From G963717155 sp963717155 (GTDB lineage: Bacteria; Actinomycetota; Thermoleophilia; Gaiellales; JALYLC01), in NCBI GenBank assembly GCA_963717155.1, contig OY970326.1:620001-684000 (forward strand): a stretch of 64,000 bases of DNA, written 5' to 3'. Below, piece after piece: positions 10,024 to 19,076 of the stretch. The notes under the pieces are model-generated. The model made no database searches. It was not told where the DNA came from and saw only the letters and a list, made by a program, of their open reading frames with translations. Both the position numbers and the translations under genes were made by a program. Position 1 is the first letter of the stretch. Every line of letters begins with the position of its first letter.

Positions 10024-10074
10024 GCCCGTGCGGCGCTGGCGCCGCGACTCACAGGAACGAGGGAGTACCACCCG

Positions 10075-10666
10075 ATGTCGAATCTCATGCGACGGCGTCA
10101 GGTCGTCGCGATCCTGGCTGCCATGGCCGGCGTCCTCGCGACGTCCGCGCCTGCGTTCGCGCACGCCATCATGTCGCCCCCGGTCGCCCAGGCGAAGGTC
10201 CTGCAGCAGTTCACGCTGTCCGTGCCGACCGAGAAGGAGGGCGCGAGGACGACGAAGATCGTGCTCACGGTTCCGAGCGGCTTCGCCGTCGACTCCTACG
10301 AGGACGCGCCCGGCTGGAAGCGCACGGTCGCGGCGACGGGCAGCGGCGATAGCGCGGTCGTCAACACGATCACGTGGAGCGGTGGCAGCACTCCGACCGA
10401 GGTCGACTCGGTCTTCCGCATGAACGCCGATGCCACCTCGACCGGAACGCTCACGTTCAACGTGCGCCAGTACTACTCCGATGGCTCGGTCGTCACTGTG
10501 GAACGGGCCCGAGAGCTCGGACACGCCCGCGCCGACCGTGCGCGCGGTGTCGGACCTCGGCGGAGGGGGAACGAGCACGCTGACGATCGTCGCGCTCGTG
10601 CTCGGCGCGGCCGGGCTGCTCGTCGGGATCATCGCGATCGTCGCGGGACGGCGTCCGATCGCGTGA
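10075..10666 (+). CDS. YcnI family copper-associated membrane protein (DUF1775)
   Basis: About 196 residues. The signal peptide is cleaved before HAIMSPPVAQAK, leaving an N-terminal His as in characterised YcnI proteins, whose His brace binds Cu(II). The domain continues with TTKIVLTVPSGF and DAPGWKRTV (the conserved Trp) and ends in a C-terminal TM anchor (STLTIVALVLGAAGLLVGIIAI). YcnI is usually encoded with the copper importer YcnJ/CopCD, as here. One +1 frame change near 10497, between YYSDGSVV and LWNGPESSDTPAP. A purine-rich GAACGAGGGAG precedes the ATG. The stop overlaps the next GTG (GTGA). Confidence 0.88.
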
Positions 10667-12397
10667 CCGCTCGCGGCCGCATCGGCGTCACCGTATGGTT
10701 GCTCGTGGCCCTCGGGCTCGTGCTTCCCGCGGTCGCCGGCGCGCACGCGTCGCTGCTGCGCACGACTCCCTCGGCGAGCGTCGTCACCAACGGTCCGCCC
10801 GCCCAGGTGACGCTGACCTACTCCGAGCCGATCGAGCCGCGCTTCTCGATCGTCTCGGTCACCGACGTGAACGGCCACCAGGTGACGAGCGGGCTGCCTA
10901 CGCGGGAGCCGGGCTCGCCTCAGACCCTGGTCGTACCGCTGCGCAAGCTCCCGCCGGGGTGGTATCTCGTGCTCTGGCGGGTGATCTCGGCCGACGGGCA
11001 CCCCGTGCGCGGCGCGTTCACGTTCGCAGTCGGCCCATCGCCAGGGCCAGCGCCGCAGTTCGTGATCCCGTCGCTCTCGGAGACGGCGGCGACACCCGGG
11101 CTCGTCGGCTGGCGCTTCGCGACCTTCGTCGCGATGATGCTCTCGATCGGGCTGTTCGCGTTCCGCATGCTGATCGCGCGCCCGGTCCTGCGAGCCGTTC
11201 CCGGAACGAGCCTGCGTCCGGTGACGACCGCGTTCATCGTGGCGCTCGCGATCTCACTGGTCAGCGTCCCGATCTACCTGCATCGTGTCGACCGCGAAGT
11301 TCGCACTGCGATCGTGGTACGACCTCGGCTCGCTGATCCCGCTCGTCCGCGCGTCGAGCTTCGGACGCAGCTACCTCGACCTCTGGATCCTGCTCGCACT
11401 GTTCGGCGTGGCGGCGCTCGTCGCGATCGCAATCGACCGCCCGACGCGATCGGTGCGCTCGGTCGCGGAGCTGCTCGCGACAGCGTCGGGGCTGATCGCG
11501 GCCGGCGCGGTGCTCGAGATTCCGGGCATCGCAGGGCACGCGGCCCAGACGTCGCCGGCCGCCCTCGCGCTCGGGCTCGACTGGGTGCACCTGGTGAGCG
11601 GGTCCCTGTGGCTCGGCGGGCTCCTGGGTCTGCTCGTGCTGTGGTTCTCGACGCCGCCGGGTCGCCGCCGCGCGACCCTCGTGCTCGTGGTACCCCGCTT
11701 CTCGAAGGTGGCGTTCGTCTCGGTGATGGCGCTGCTCGCGTCGGGCGTCGTCGCCTCGTACCTGCACCTCCCGACCCTTGCGAGCCTGTGGAACACGAGC
11801 TACGGCAAGACGATCCTCGTGAAGGCGTCGCTGCTCGCCGTTGCGATGCTGTTCGGCGCTGTCAACCTGCTCGTGACCCGACCGCGTCTTGCTGCGTCCG
11901 GGATCAGGCCGGACCTTGCCGAGCGCGCACCCGTGCTCCTGCGAAGGACGGTCACCACCGAGGTCGTGCTGGTCGTCTCGGCGGTGCTTGCGGCATCCGT
12001 GCTGACGAGCCTGCCGCCGCCGCCGAAGGCCCTCGCCAGCCTTGGGAGCGTGAGCGCGCACGTCGGCCCGGGCCCGGTCTCACATGTCGTGCGGTCGGGT
12101 CCGTACACGGCCGCCGTGCGGGTCGCCCCGAACCGCGCCGCGTTGCCGAACACCTTCTCGGTTGCGATCACGCGCGGAGGTAGGCCCGTGCGCGGCGCAG
12201 AGGTGACAATGCGCTTCACGATGCTCGACATGGACATGCAGCAGCAGGTCTACACGCTTCCCGAGCGCGCACCCGGCATCTACTCGCGCTCGGCGCCTGC
12301 GCTCGTGATGGTCGGCCACTGGGGGCTTGGCTTCACCGTCACGCCGAAGGCCGGTGCGCCGTTCGACGTCCTGCTCGTGGATCGGGCCAGCGGATGA
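10663..12397 (+). CDS. CopC-CopD fusion copper transport protein (YcnJ type), one frameshift
   Basis: About 577 residues. After a signal peptide, the CopC domain begins AHASLLRTTPSAS (copper-binding His at the mature N-terminus) and ends ADGHPVRGAFTFAV. The CopD part follows with about eight TM helices, including GLDWVHLVSGSLWLGGLLG. The last 110 residues form a periplasmic FixH/YtkA-like domain with the Met-rich MLDMDMQQQVY. Likely takes copper across the membrane. One +1 frame change near 11282 inside a TM helix (IYL then IVSTAKFALRSW). Start GTG overlaps ycnI; the stop overlaps the small downstream gene. Confidence 0.88.
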
Positions 12398-12498
12398 GCG
12401 ACGTCGCTCTCCGCCTGTCCGCCGCGCTGCTCGCGCTCGCGTGTGCGATCGGCGCGGTGCTCGTGGTCGCGTTGCTCCTGCAGTCGACGTTCGGCTAG
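12394..12498 (+). CDS. 34-residue single-TM peptide at the end of the copper operon
   Basis: The ATG at 12394 overlaps the CopCD stop (ATGA). It encodes 34 residues: a short polar start (MSDVALR) and one hydrophobic helix (LSAALLALACAIGAVLVVAL) ending LLQSTFG. Its stop overlaps the 3' end of the convergent gene by 4 bp. The coupled start and clean TM pattern argue for a real micro-gene, possibly a subunit or stabiliser of CopCD. No function is known and chance cannot be excluded. Confidence 0.5.
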   Translation: MSDVALRLSAALLALACAIGAVLVVALLLQSTFG

Positions 12499-13154
12499 GA
12501 GCGCTGACCCGCGCGGGAGCGGCGCCGACGGAGCACGAGCCAGCCTGCGATCAGCACGACCACCACTGCGATCGCCGCGCCGCCGATCGCGAGGAGCAGC
12601 GTCGACGACGACGAGGACGAGCTCGTGCTCGCCGCCGCGGCGGGTGTGCCGAGCGTGTGGCCATTGGCCACGGCGAGCTTTCGGATCGCGACCATCGCGG
12701 CGCGCGCAAGGCCGTCGGAGGTCGCGGGCTTCGCCACTGCGATGCCGTCGACGAGGTGTTGCGCGGGAGCGAGCGGCTTGACGTTCCGGACGCCGATACC
12801 CGACGGCTCGACGGCGATCAGCGCGCCCGTCCACCCGTAGATGAGCTCGCTCGAGAGCAGCTGGACGTACTCCCTGGGGTGGCCGAGCAGCTGGGGCACG
12901 GCGCCGAGGTCGGTGCGGTCGAGGATCAGCGCGACGCGGATCTTGAAGCCGGACGCGTCGGCCGACCTGATCGTGTCCTTCAACTGCTTCAGGACGGGGG
13001 GCGAGATCTTCTGCGCGACCGGCGTGTACAGCGAGTTCACGAGCAGCACGTCGCTCGCAGGGTCGCCGTCGGCGCGTGCCGTTGGAGGTGAGCCGACGAG
13101 CCCGAGCGCGAGCGTCGCGAGGACGGCGAGAACGAGCGGCAGACGAGCGCGCAC
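12495..13154 (-). CDS. Secreted, membrane-anchored TPM-like domain protein
   Basis: 219 residues. Signal peptide (RLPLVLAVLATLALGLVGS), a globular domain with LLVNSLYTPVAQKI, IRVALILDRTDLGAVPQLLG and YGWTGALIAVEPSGIGV, a poly-Ser linker (STSSSSSSSTLL), then a TM helix and a basic tail (RRRRSRAG). The fold pattern resembles the TPM/YgcG repair-associated domain found in many actinobacterial surface proteins, but I am not certain. GTG start; diverges from citrate synthase with a 41-bp spacer. Confidence 0.65.
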   Translation of the reverse strand: MRARLPLVLAVLATLALGLVGSPPTARADGDPASDVLLVNSLYTPVAQKISPPVLKQLKDTIRSADASGFKIRVALILDRTDLGAVPQLLGHPREYVQLLSSELIYGWTGALIAVEPSGIGVRNVKPLAPAQHLVDGIAVAKPATSDGLARAAMVAIRKLAVANGHTLGTPAAAASTSSSSSSSTLLLAIGGAAIAVVVVLIAGWLVLRRRRSRAGQRS

Positions 13155-13182
13155 AGCGGGCAGGGTAGGGCAGGGTCGGCCC

Positions 13183-13188
13183 TAGACT
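13183..13188 (+). promoter_or_regulatory. Putative -10 element (TAGACT) for leaderless citrate synthase
   Basis: TAGACT fits the TANNNT -10 pattern and ends 7 nt before the ATG at 13196. Transcription would start at or next to the start codon, and no Shine-Dalgarno sequence fits between. Confidence 0.5.
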
Positions 13189-13195
13189 TCCGGCC

Positions 13196-14332
13196 ATGTC
13201 GGACGCAAGCACCACCGGGGTCAACCTGACCGGGACGGGCCTCGAGGGCGTCTCGCTCGGCCGTACCGAGATCGCGCTCGTGGACGGCCAGAACGGCCGT
13301 CTCGTGTACCGGGGCCACGACGCGGAGCGGCTCGCCGAGGACCAGCGCTTCGAACAGGTCGCCTACCTGCTGTGGCACGGCAACCTCCCCTCGGACAGCG
13401 AGCTCGCCGAGCTGCACGAGCGCCTGGTGGCGGGCATGGCCGTGCCTCCCGAGGTGCTCGAGACGATGCGCGCGCTCCTGCCCGGCGGTCTGTCGATGGA
13501 TGTGCTTCGCAGCGGCCTGAGCTCGTGGGCGACGCTGCGGCACCGCGACGAGGGCGGCGACTCGGAGGACGCGATCTGGGCGCTCGCCGCGACGCCCGCG
13601 CTGGTTGCCGACATCGCGCGGATCCGCGCGGGCGAGGCGCTCGTCGATCCCCGGCCCGAGCTCAGCCTGGTCGAGAACTTCATGTTCAAGATGAGCGGGC
13701 GCGTTCCGGACCCGCCGAAGGCCCGTGCGCTCGACGCGTACTTCACGCTCGCTGCCGAGCACGGCATGAACGCCTCGACGTTCACCGCACGGGTGATCGT
13801 GTCGACGCTGTCCGATATCGGATCGGGTCTCGTCGGCGCCGTCGGTGCGCTCAAGGGCAGGCTCCACGGCGGCGCACCGAGCCACGTCTCGCACATGATC
13901 GACGAGATCGGCACGGCCGAGAACGCGGAGCCGTGGCTACGCGCGAAGCTCGACGCGGGCGAGCGGCTGATGGGGTTCGGCCATCGCGTCTACCGCACGT
14001 ACGACCCGCGCGCTCGCGCGCTGGGGAAGGTTGCCGCGACGCTCGCGGGGACGGACGAGCGGCTGGCGCTCGCGCGCCAGGTGGAGGAGACGGCGCTGCG
14101 CCTCCTGCACGAGTACAAGCCGCACCGCCCGCTGTACACGAACGTCGAGTACTACGCGGCCGCGGTTCTCGGCAACGTCGATCTGCCCCCCGACCTGTAC
14201 ACCGCGACGTTCGCCGCTGCGCGCACCGCAGGCTGGACGGCGCACATGCTCGAGCAGCTCGCCCACAACCGGCTGATCCGGCCCTCGGTCGACTACGTCG
14301 GGCCGCTGCCGGACGGTGAACCCTCGGCCTGA
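13196..14332 (+). CDS. Citrate synthase / 2-methylcitrate synthase family protein
   Basis: 378 residues, the usual length for short bacterial citrate synthases. Condenses oxaloacetate with acetyl-CoA (or propionyl-CoA). Catalytic His residues are in RLHGGAPSH (near 223) and GFGHRVYRTYDPRA (near 262). At the place of the catalytic Asp, usually NVDFY, this protein reads TNVEYYAAAV, so a Glu stands there. It ends TAGWTAHMLEQLAHNRLIRP, typical of the family. Substrate choice cannot be fixed from sequence. Its 3' end overlaps the convergent xseB by 40 bp. Confidence 0.9.
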   Translation: MSDASTTGVNLTGTGLEGVSLGRTEIALVDGQNGRLVYRGHDAERLAEDQRFEQVAYLLWHGNLPSDSELAELHERLVAGMAVPPEVLETMRALLPGGLSMDVLRSGLSSWATLRHRDEGGDSEDAIWALAATPALVADIARIRAGEALVDPRPELSLVENFMFKMSGRVPDPPKARALDAYFTLAAEHGMNASTFTARVIVSTLSDIGSGLVGAVGALKGRLHGGAPSHVSHMIDEIGTAENAEPWLRAKLDAGERLMGFGHRVYRTYDPRARALGKVAATLAGTDERLALARQVEETALRLLHEYKPHRPLYTNVEYYAAAVLGNVDLPPDLYTATFAAARTAGWTAHMLEQLAHNRLIRPSVDYVGPLPDGEPSA

Positions 14333-14547
14333 TCGTCCGGGCGGACCGTCTGCAGCGCCTCGGCGAGCCGGGCGACGCGCTCCTCCGCCGAGTCGAGCTT
14401 CGCGGCGCAGATCCGGTAGAGCTCCTCGCCTCGCTCCCACAGCGCGAGCGCCTCGTCGAGCGAGGTGTTGCCGTCCTCGAGCCGGCGGACGACCTGCTCG
14501 AGCTCGGTGCGCGCCTGCTCGAAGGTGAGGCCCTCGTCAGTCGTCAC
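14293..14547 (-). CDS. xseB: Exodeoxyribonuclease VII small subunit
   Basis: 84 residues. Characteristic sequence: LTFEQARTELEQVVRRLEDG, then SLDEALALWERGEELYRICA. Forms the XseA-XseB complex, which degrades single-stranded DNA to oligonucleotides. The GTG at 14547 lies inside the 3' end of xseA (11-bp overlap), giving translational coupling. Confidence 0.92.
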   Translation of the reverse strand: MTTDEGLTFEQARTELEQVVRRLEDGNTSLDEALALWERGEELYRICAAKLDSAEERVARLAEALQTVRPDDQAEGSPSGSGPT

Positions 14548-15779
14548 CGGACAGCACCTCCTCGACCCGCACGGAGGCCGATCCGCGCGCGAGCCGGAGC
14601 TCGAGCGCCTGGCCGTGCGTGAGCTCGGTCGCGTCGCGCACCGGGCCGGGAGCCAGCGCGATCGCGTAGCCGCGTTCGAGGGTCGCCTGCGGAGAGAGCG
14701 CTCGTAGCCGGTCCGCGAGCGCGTTCGTCTCGCGGCGCCTGGCCTCCACGAGCGTCCGCGGCAGACGGTCGAGCCTGATCCGGCGCTCGGCGAGCTCGCC
14801 CCTCCGGCGCTCGACCCAGAGGCCGGGACGCCGGAGCTCGGGTCGTGCCGCGAGCGCCTCGAGGCCGAGCCGCGCCTCGCGCAGCGCGCGGCGGCCCTCG
14901 CGCTCGGCCGCGCTCCGCAGGCGTGCGAGGTTCTCGAGCTCGGCCGTCCGGTCGGGCACGATGATGCGCGCTGCGCCGGTCGGGGTCGAGGCGCGCGCGT
15001 CGGCGACGAGGTCGCACAGCGGCACGTCACGCTCGTGTCCGACTGCCGACACGACCGGGGTGCCACAGGCGGCGATCGCCCGGCAGAGCGCCTCGTCGGA
15101 GAACGGCAGCAGGTCCTCGAGCGATCCTCCACCTCGCGTAAGCACGATCACGTCGACGTCGGGCTCGGCATCGAGTCGTGCGAGCGCGGCCGCGATCCCG
15201 CCCACGGCGGCCGGGCCCTGGACCGCCGTCTCGACGAGCAGGAAGCGCGCGGCCGGGAAGCGCAGCCAGGCGTTCTCCATGACGTCGCGCGGGGCGGCTG
15301 CCTCCCGTCCGGAGATCAGTCCGATCCGACGGGGCCAGAACGGCAACGGGCGCTTCCGCGCGTCGTCGAGGAGCCCGTCCGCGGCCAGCCGTCGGCGCGC
15401 CTCCTCGATCCTCGCGAGCACTGCGCCGTCGCCAGCCCGCTCGATGCGGTCGGCACGGAGCGAGAGCTCGGACGTCCGCTCGAAGACGCTCGGACGGCCG
15501 TGGACGAGCACGTTCGAGCCGGCCTCCAGCGGCGGCGCGACCTGGTCGAGCACCCAGCGTGCGATGGTGACCCGCAGCGTGCGAGCCCTCCACGGGATCG
15601 CGCAGCGTGAGAAACGCGGTCGCCCAGCGATCGTTGCGGTTCAGCTCGGAGAGATCACCAGAGACCCAGACCGCCGGCAGCTCGTCGATGCGCCGTGCGA
15701 GACCGCGCGCCACGTTGGCGACGGTGAAGATCCGGCGAGAGTCCGTGCCCGCGGCCGGGGCGTCGGGTACCGCACCCAT
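14537..15779 (-). CDS. xseA: Exodeoxyribonuclease VII large subunit (one frameshift)
   Basis: About 413 residues. N-terminal OB-fold part (FTVANVARGLARRIDELPAV, VSGDLSELNRND), then the nuclease domain with GLISGREAAAPRDVMENA, VIVLTRGGGSLEDLLPFSDE and VSAVGHERDVPLCDLVADAR, and a long coiled C-terminus ending ATLERGYAI. The frame changes by +1 near 15575, where an extra base splits GS and TLRVTIARWVLDQ. Otherwise complete, with ATG at 15779. Works with XseB in single-strand DNA degradation and repair. Confidence 0.92.
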
Positions 15780-15794
15780 CGGCGCTGCCCGGCC

Positions 15795-16001
15795 TCAGAC
15801 GAGGATGCGAGCCGCGACCTCGGGCTCGCAGCCAACTCGGAGCAGCTCGACGGCGCGGTGAAGATCCGCGTCGGATTCCGCGATGCTCCTCGCGATCTCG
15901 TCCGGATAGCCGGCCTCGGCGAGCACATGGTGCCGCCAATCGATGACCTGCTGTTGGACGTCCTCGCGCGGGCTCGGAGGGCTGGCCTTCTGCGCCGGCA
16001 T
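15795..16001 (-). CDS. Small hypothetical protein
   Basis: 68 residues from the ATG at 16001; an in-frame GTG at 16046 would add 15 residues. Largely helical: PREDVQQQVIDWRHHVLAEAG, YPDEIARSIAESDADLHRA, VELLRVGCEPEVAARIL. No TM or signal peptide. Sits just upstream of xseA on the same strand, so possibly cotranscribed. Function unknown. Confidence 0.6.
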   Translation of the reverse strand: MPAQKASPPSPREDVQQQVIDWRHHVLAEAGYPDEIARSIAESDADLHRAVELLRVGCEPEVAARILV

Positions 16002-16086
16002 GACCCAAGCGTACCGGACGTTCCGGATCTTGTACCAGGGGTCCACGATCGTTTTCCGGACTGGCCTTTCGTGCAGGTCACCTGCG

Positions 16087-16821
16087 TCAGGTGGCTGCGA
16101 CGACCAGGGCGATCGCGAGAAGCACGTGGGCTCCGGCCATCAGCAGGAGGGCGGTCTCGGTCGGCTGCGTGATCCCGGCGGCGTCCAACCGGCTCCGCGT
16201 TCCGTCCTGCCACACGATCTCGCCGTCGACCGCGGCAGCGCGGCGTCGCAGCGCACGCACCGTCGTCGAGAGGCGTCGCTGAGCAAGGCTCCCGAGAACC
16301 GCGAAGCCGGCAGCCAGCACGACTGCCCCGTTCAGCCCGTCCTGTGCGGCGGCGCCGACGAGGACGGGAAAGGCACCCCAGGCGAGCGCGAACCCGGCGT
16401 CGTTGTGGATCACCCTTCCGCCCCATTCGAGGTCGTACCCCAGAACGAGAACGACTCCGATGGCGACCCACGGCAGCAGGCTCCAGCCGATCACGAAGAC
16501 GCCGATCAGGCCGACGATGACTGCTCCCCCGAGCGAGGTCGCCGCGAGCGCGATCAGCACGCGGGACGGAACGCGCGTGCCGAGAGGTCGCCCGTGAAGC
16601 TCATCGAGACAGTGCGCGGCGACGCCGACCGCGAGCGCGAAGGCGACCAGGGTCGCTGCCAGCCGGCCGCCGTTCACGCTGCCGCTCAGCGCCGCGCCGA
16701 TCCCGACGTAGCTGAGGTGCCAGGCGGTATACGGCGGATGCAGGAGCGTCACGTAGTCGCGCCAGCCGCCGGGCGCGAGCGCGTAGAACGCCGGTCGCTC
16801 CAGCGGCCGATCGGCGTCCAT
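16087..16821 (-). CDS. UbiA-like polytopic membrane protein
   Basis: 244 residues with about seven hydrophobic segments, starting RPAFYALAPGGWRDYVTLLHPPYTAWHL. The HCLDELHGRPLGTRVP segment after the second helix sits where prenyltransferases of the UbiA family carry their first Asp motif, but the classic NDxxDxxxD is not intact. Its ATG shares an A with the methyltransferase stop (TGATG). A prenyltransferase beside a UbiE-like methyltransferase recalls menaquinone synthesis, but the divergent motif means the assignment is provisional. Confidence 0.6.
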   Translation of the reverse strand: MDADRPLERPAFYALAPGGWRDYVTLLHPPYTAWHLSYVGIGAALSGSVNGGRLAATLVAFALAVGVAAHCLDELHGRPLGTRVPSRVLIALAATSLGGAVIVGLIGVFVIGWSLLPWVAIGVVLVLGYDLEWGGRVIHNDAGFALAWGAFPVLVGAAAQDGLNGAVVLAAGFAVLGSLAQRRLSTTVRALRRRAAAVDGEIVWQDGTRSRLDAAGITQPTETALLLMAGAHVLLAIALVVAAT

Positions 16822-17549
16822 CAGGCGCGCCGTCGGCTCGTGACCACGAATCCGCCGCCGAGGCTCATCCGCCGCACCCGAACGCCGCCGAGGCCTGCGT
16901 CCGTGAACACCGCAGCGAGCCGGGTCGGGGGATAGCTGTCGGCGAACGAGCGGATCGACCCGTTCAGGAAGCGCCCGACCTCGAGCCAGCCGTGCCCCAG
17001 CGCGCGCCCGGCGAGCGGGAGACCCGCGCGCGTGTAGGCCTCCCAGGCGGCACGCGCCGGCGGTAGCGGTGGGACGCCGAAGTCGAGGTAGCCGACGGGG
17101 GCGCCGGGCCGCGCGACGCGTGCGAGCTCGTGGACCGCGGCCGGAACGTCCTCGACGTAGCGCAGCACGTACGTGGCCGTGACCCCGTCGAAGCTCCCAT
17201 CGTCGAAGGGCAGCGTCTGCGCCCGGCCCTCGACGAGCTCGATGCGGTCGCCGAGCCCGGCGCGCGCCACGCGCCGTCGACCCGTCTCGAGCATCTCGCG
17301 GGACTGGTCGAGGCCGGTGACCCGGCAGCCGTAGCGCCGCGCAAGCGCGATCGCCACCGCCGCCGTGCCCGTCGCGACGTCGAGCACGTGCGCGCTCGCG
17401 GTGACCGGCGTTCCCGCGACGAGGGCGCGGCGCCAGCGCGGGTCCTGCCCGAACGACAGGACGGCGGCGACCCGGTCGTAGTCGCGGCCGATCGGGGCGA
17501 AGAGCTCGCGCGCGAACGTGTCGATCGAGCTCCTGGACGGACCGGCCAT
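16821..17549 (-). CDS. Class I SAM-dependent methyltransferase, UbiE/MenG-like
   Basis: 242 residues. SAM-binding motif I is VLDVATGTAAVAIALARR, motif II LDQSREMLETG, and a UbiE-like block reads LPFDDGSFDGVTATYVLRYV. The N-terminal FARELFAPIGRDYDRVAAVLSFGQDPRWRR is also close to menaquinone methyltransferases. Coupled to the UbiA-like gene downstream, so possibly a quinone C-methylation step. ATG at 17549; the divergent gene starts 28 bp away. Confidence 0.8.
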   Translation of the reverse strand: MAGPSRSSIDTFARELFAPIGRDYDRVAAVLSFGQDPRWRRALVAGTPVTASAHVLDVATGTAAVAIALARRYGCRVTGLDQSREMLETGRRRVARAGLGDRIELVEGRAQTLPFDDGSFDGVTATYVLRYVEDVPAAVHELARVARPGAPVGYLDFGVPPLPPARAAWEAYTRAGLPLAGRALGHGWLEVGRFLNGSIRSFADSYPPTRLAAVFTDAGLGGVRVRRMSLGGGFVVTSRRRA

Positions 17550-17563
17550 CGAGACGGGCAGGA

Positions 17564-17569
17564 TAGGCT
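17564..17569 (+). promoter_or_regulatory. Putative -10 element (TAGGCT) for leaderless gene at 17577
   Basis: TAGGCT ends 7 nt before the ATG at 17577, too close for a leader with a ribosome-binding site. Confidence 0.5.
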
Positions 17570-17576
17570 CTCGCGC

Positions 17577-18281
17577 ATGCTGGGCGTGGCCGACCTGGCG
17601 GGCGCCGCTGAGGCCGCGCTCGCCCTCGTGGACGACGACGAGGAAGTCGCCGCCGTGCTCCCGTGCGACGTGCGCGGGACCGGCGAGCTCGTCTTCCTGT
17701 GCGCGTTGCGCGCATCCGGCTCCGACGAGCTCACGGGATGGCTTGCGATCTCGGCCGACGAGCAGCCGGTCACGGACGAGGACACCGTGCGCCGCGCCGC
17801 GTCGATCGTCGCGCTCTGCGAGACCGCGGAGGACGCGGCCGGCATTCCCGAGGTCGACGCCCTGGTCACTGCCGTACAGACCGCTCGCGGGCTGGCGGCC
17901 GGTGACGCGCGCCTCTCCGAGGCGCTCGCCGCCTGCGAGCCGCCGGCAACGGCGCTCGCGGAGGGCGCGGCGGGCCTGCGCGTCGCATCCGATGCGTACG
18001 TGGATGCGCTCGGCCGCGAGCTCCTGCGGCTCGATGGCGCGCTGATCACGCTGCGGCCGCTTGCAGAGGGGCTCTCGTCGTCCCTCTCGGGCGAGCCCGG
18101 CGATCCACGCGAGCCGCTCGCACGAGCTGTCTGGGAGGTGGTCGGGCGCATCACGCAGGCGGGCGGCCCGGCGCGGCTGGCCGATCAGGTCGGCGCCGCG
18201 ACAGGCGCGATCGCGGCGTTCGCCGGCGATGTCATAGAGGGCTATCGCGTGCCGCTCGACCACGAGGAGGCATCCGCATGA
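17577..18281 (+). CDS. Hypothetical protein, acidic and helical
   Basis: 234 residues, rich in Ala, Glu and Asp, with no signal peptide or TM segment. Starts MLGVADLAGAAEAALALVDDDEEV and has a strand-like TGELVFLCALRASG followed by long helices (ARGLAAGDARLSEALAACE; LRVASDAYVDALGRELLRLDG). No family recognised. The stop overlaps the ATG of the SDR gene (ATGA), so the two are cotranslated; a role beside a CoA or fatty-acid reductase is only positional inference. Start appears leaderless. Confidence 0.7.
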   Translation: MLGVADLAGAAEAALALVDDDEEVAAVLPCDVRGTGELVFLCALRASGSDELTGWLAISADEQPVTDEDTVRRAASIVALCETAEDAAGIPEVDALVTAVQTARGLAAGDARLSEALAACEPPATALAEGAAGLRVASDAYVDALGRELLRLDGALITLRPLAEGLSSSLSGEPGDPREPLARAVWEVVGRITQAGGPARLADQVGAATGAIAAFAGDVIEGYRVPLDHEEASA

Positions 18282-19075
18282 GCGAGGTCACGGGCAAGGT
18301 CGCGCTGATCACGGGTGGCGGAAGCGGGATGGGTCGTGCGCTCGCCGAGTCGCTCGCGGCAGATGGAGCGCTCGTTGCCGTCTGTGGGCGGAGGCCCGAG
18401 GCGCTTGACGAGACGGTCGCACGGTGCGAGGCGCTCGGCGCCCGCGCGCTCGCGGTCCCGACCGACGTGCGCGATCCCGAAGCGGTCCAGGCCTGCGTGG
18501 ATCGCGTCGTCGCCGAGCTCGGACCGCCCGAGCTGCTCGTCAACAGTGCGGCCGGGAACTTCATCTGCCCGGCGATCGACCTGTCTCCCAACGGGTGGCG
18601 CGCCGTCGTCGACATCGTCCTGAACGGCACCTTCTACTGCTCGAGGGCGGTCGCGCGTGCGCTGCGTGACGCCGGGCGCGGCGGCTCGATGCTGAACGTC
18701 GTGGCGACCTACGCGTGGACGGGGAACCCGGGCACCGCGCACTCCGCCGCGGCGAAGGCGGGCGTCTGGAACCTCACCAAGACGCTGGCCGTCGAGTGGG
18801 CCCCGCTCGGCATCCGCGTGAACGCGATCGCCCCCGGGCCGGTCGCGACCGAGGCGGCGTCGGCGCACCTGTTCCCCACGGAGGAGATCCGCGCGCAGAT
18901 GGCGTCCGAGATCCCGGCCGGGCGGCTCGGGACGCTCGACGACGTCGTCTGGGCGGCGCGCTTCCTGCTGTCGCCGCGCAGCTCGTACATCACCGGCGAC
19001 TGCCTGACGCTCGACGGGGGAGAGGTCCTCGAGCGGGGCATGTTCGCGCACTCGGTCAGCGTGCGACCCGGCTGA
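18278..19075 (+). CDS. SDR family oxidoreductase, 2,4-dienoyl-CoA reductase-like
   Basis: 265 residues. NADP-binding TGGGSGMGRALAESLAADG and NSAAGNF. Where classical SDRs have Tyr-x3-Lys, this protein has HSAAAKAGV, so Tyr is replaced by His while the Lys stays. The flanking ATYAWTGNPGTAHSAAAK, VEWAPLGIRVNAIAPGP and ITGDCLTLDGGE match 2,4-dienoyl-CoA reductases, which also lack the classical Tyr. That suggests beta-oxidation of unsaturated fatty acids. ATG overlaps the preceding stop. Confidence 0.85.
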   Translation: MSEVTGKVALITGGGSGMGRALAESLAADGALVAVCGRRPEALDETVARCEALGARALAVPTDVRDPEAVQACVDRVVAELGPPELLVNSAAGNFICPAIDLSPNGWRAVVDIVLNGTFYCSRAVARALRDAGRGGSMLNVVATYAWTGNPGTAHSAAAKAGVWNLTKTLAVEWAPLGIRVNAIAPGPVATEAASAHLFPTEEIRAQMASEIPAGRLGTLDDVVWAARFLLSPRSSYITGDCLTLDGGEVLERGMFAHSVSVRPG

Positions 19076-19076
19076 C

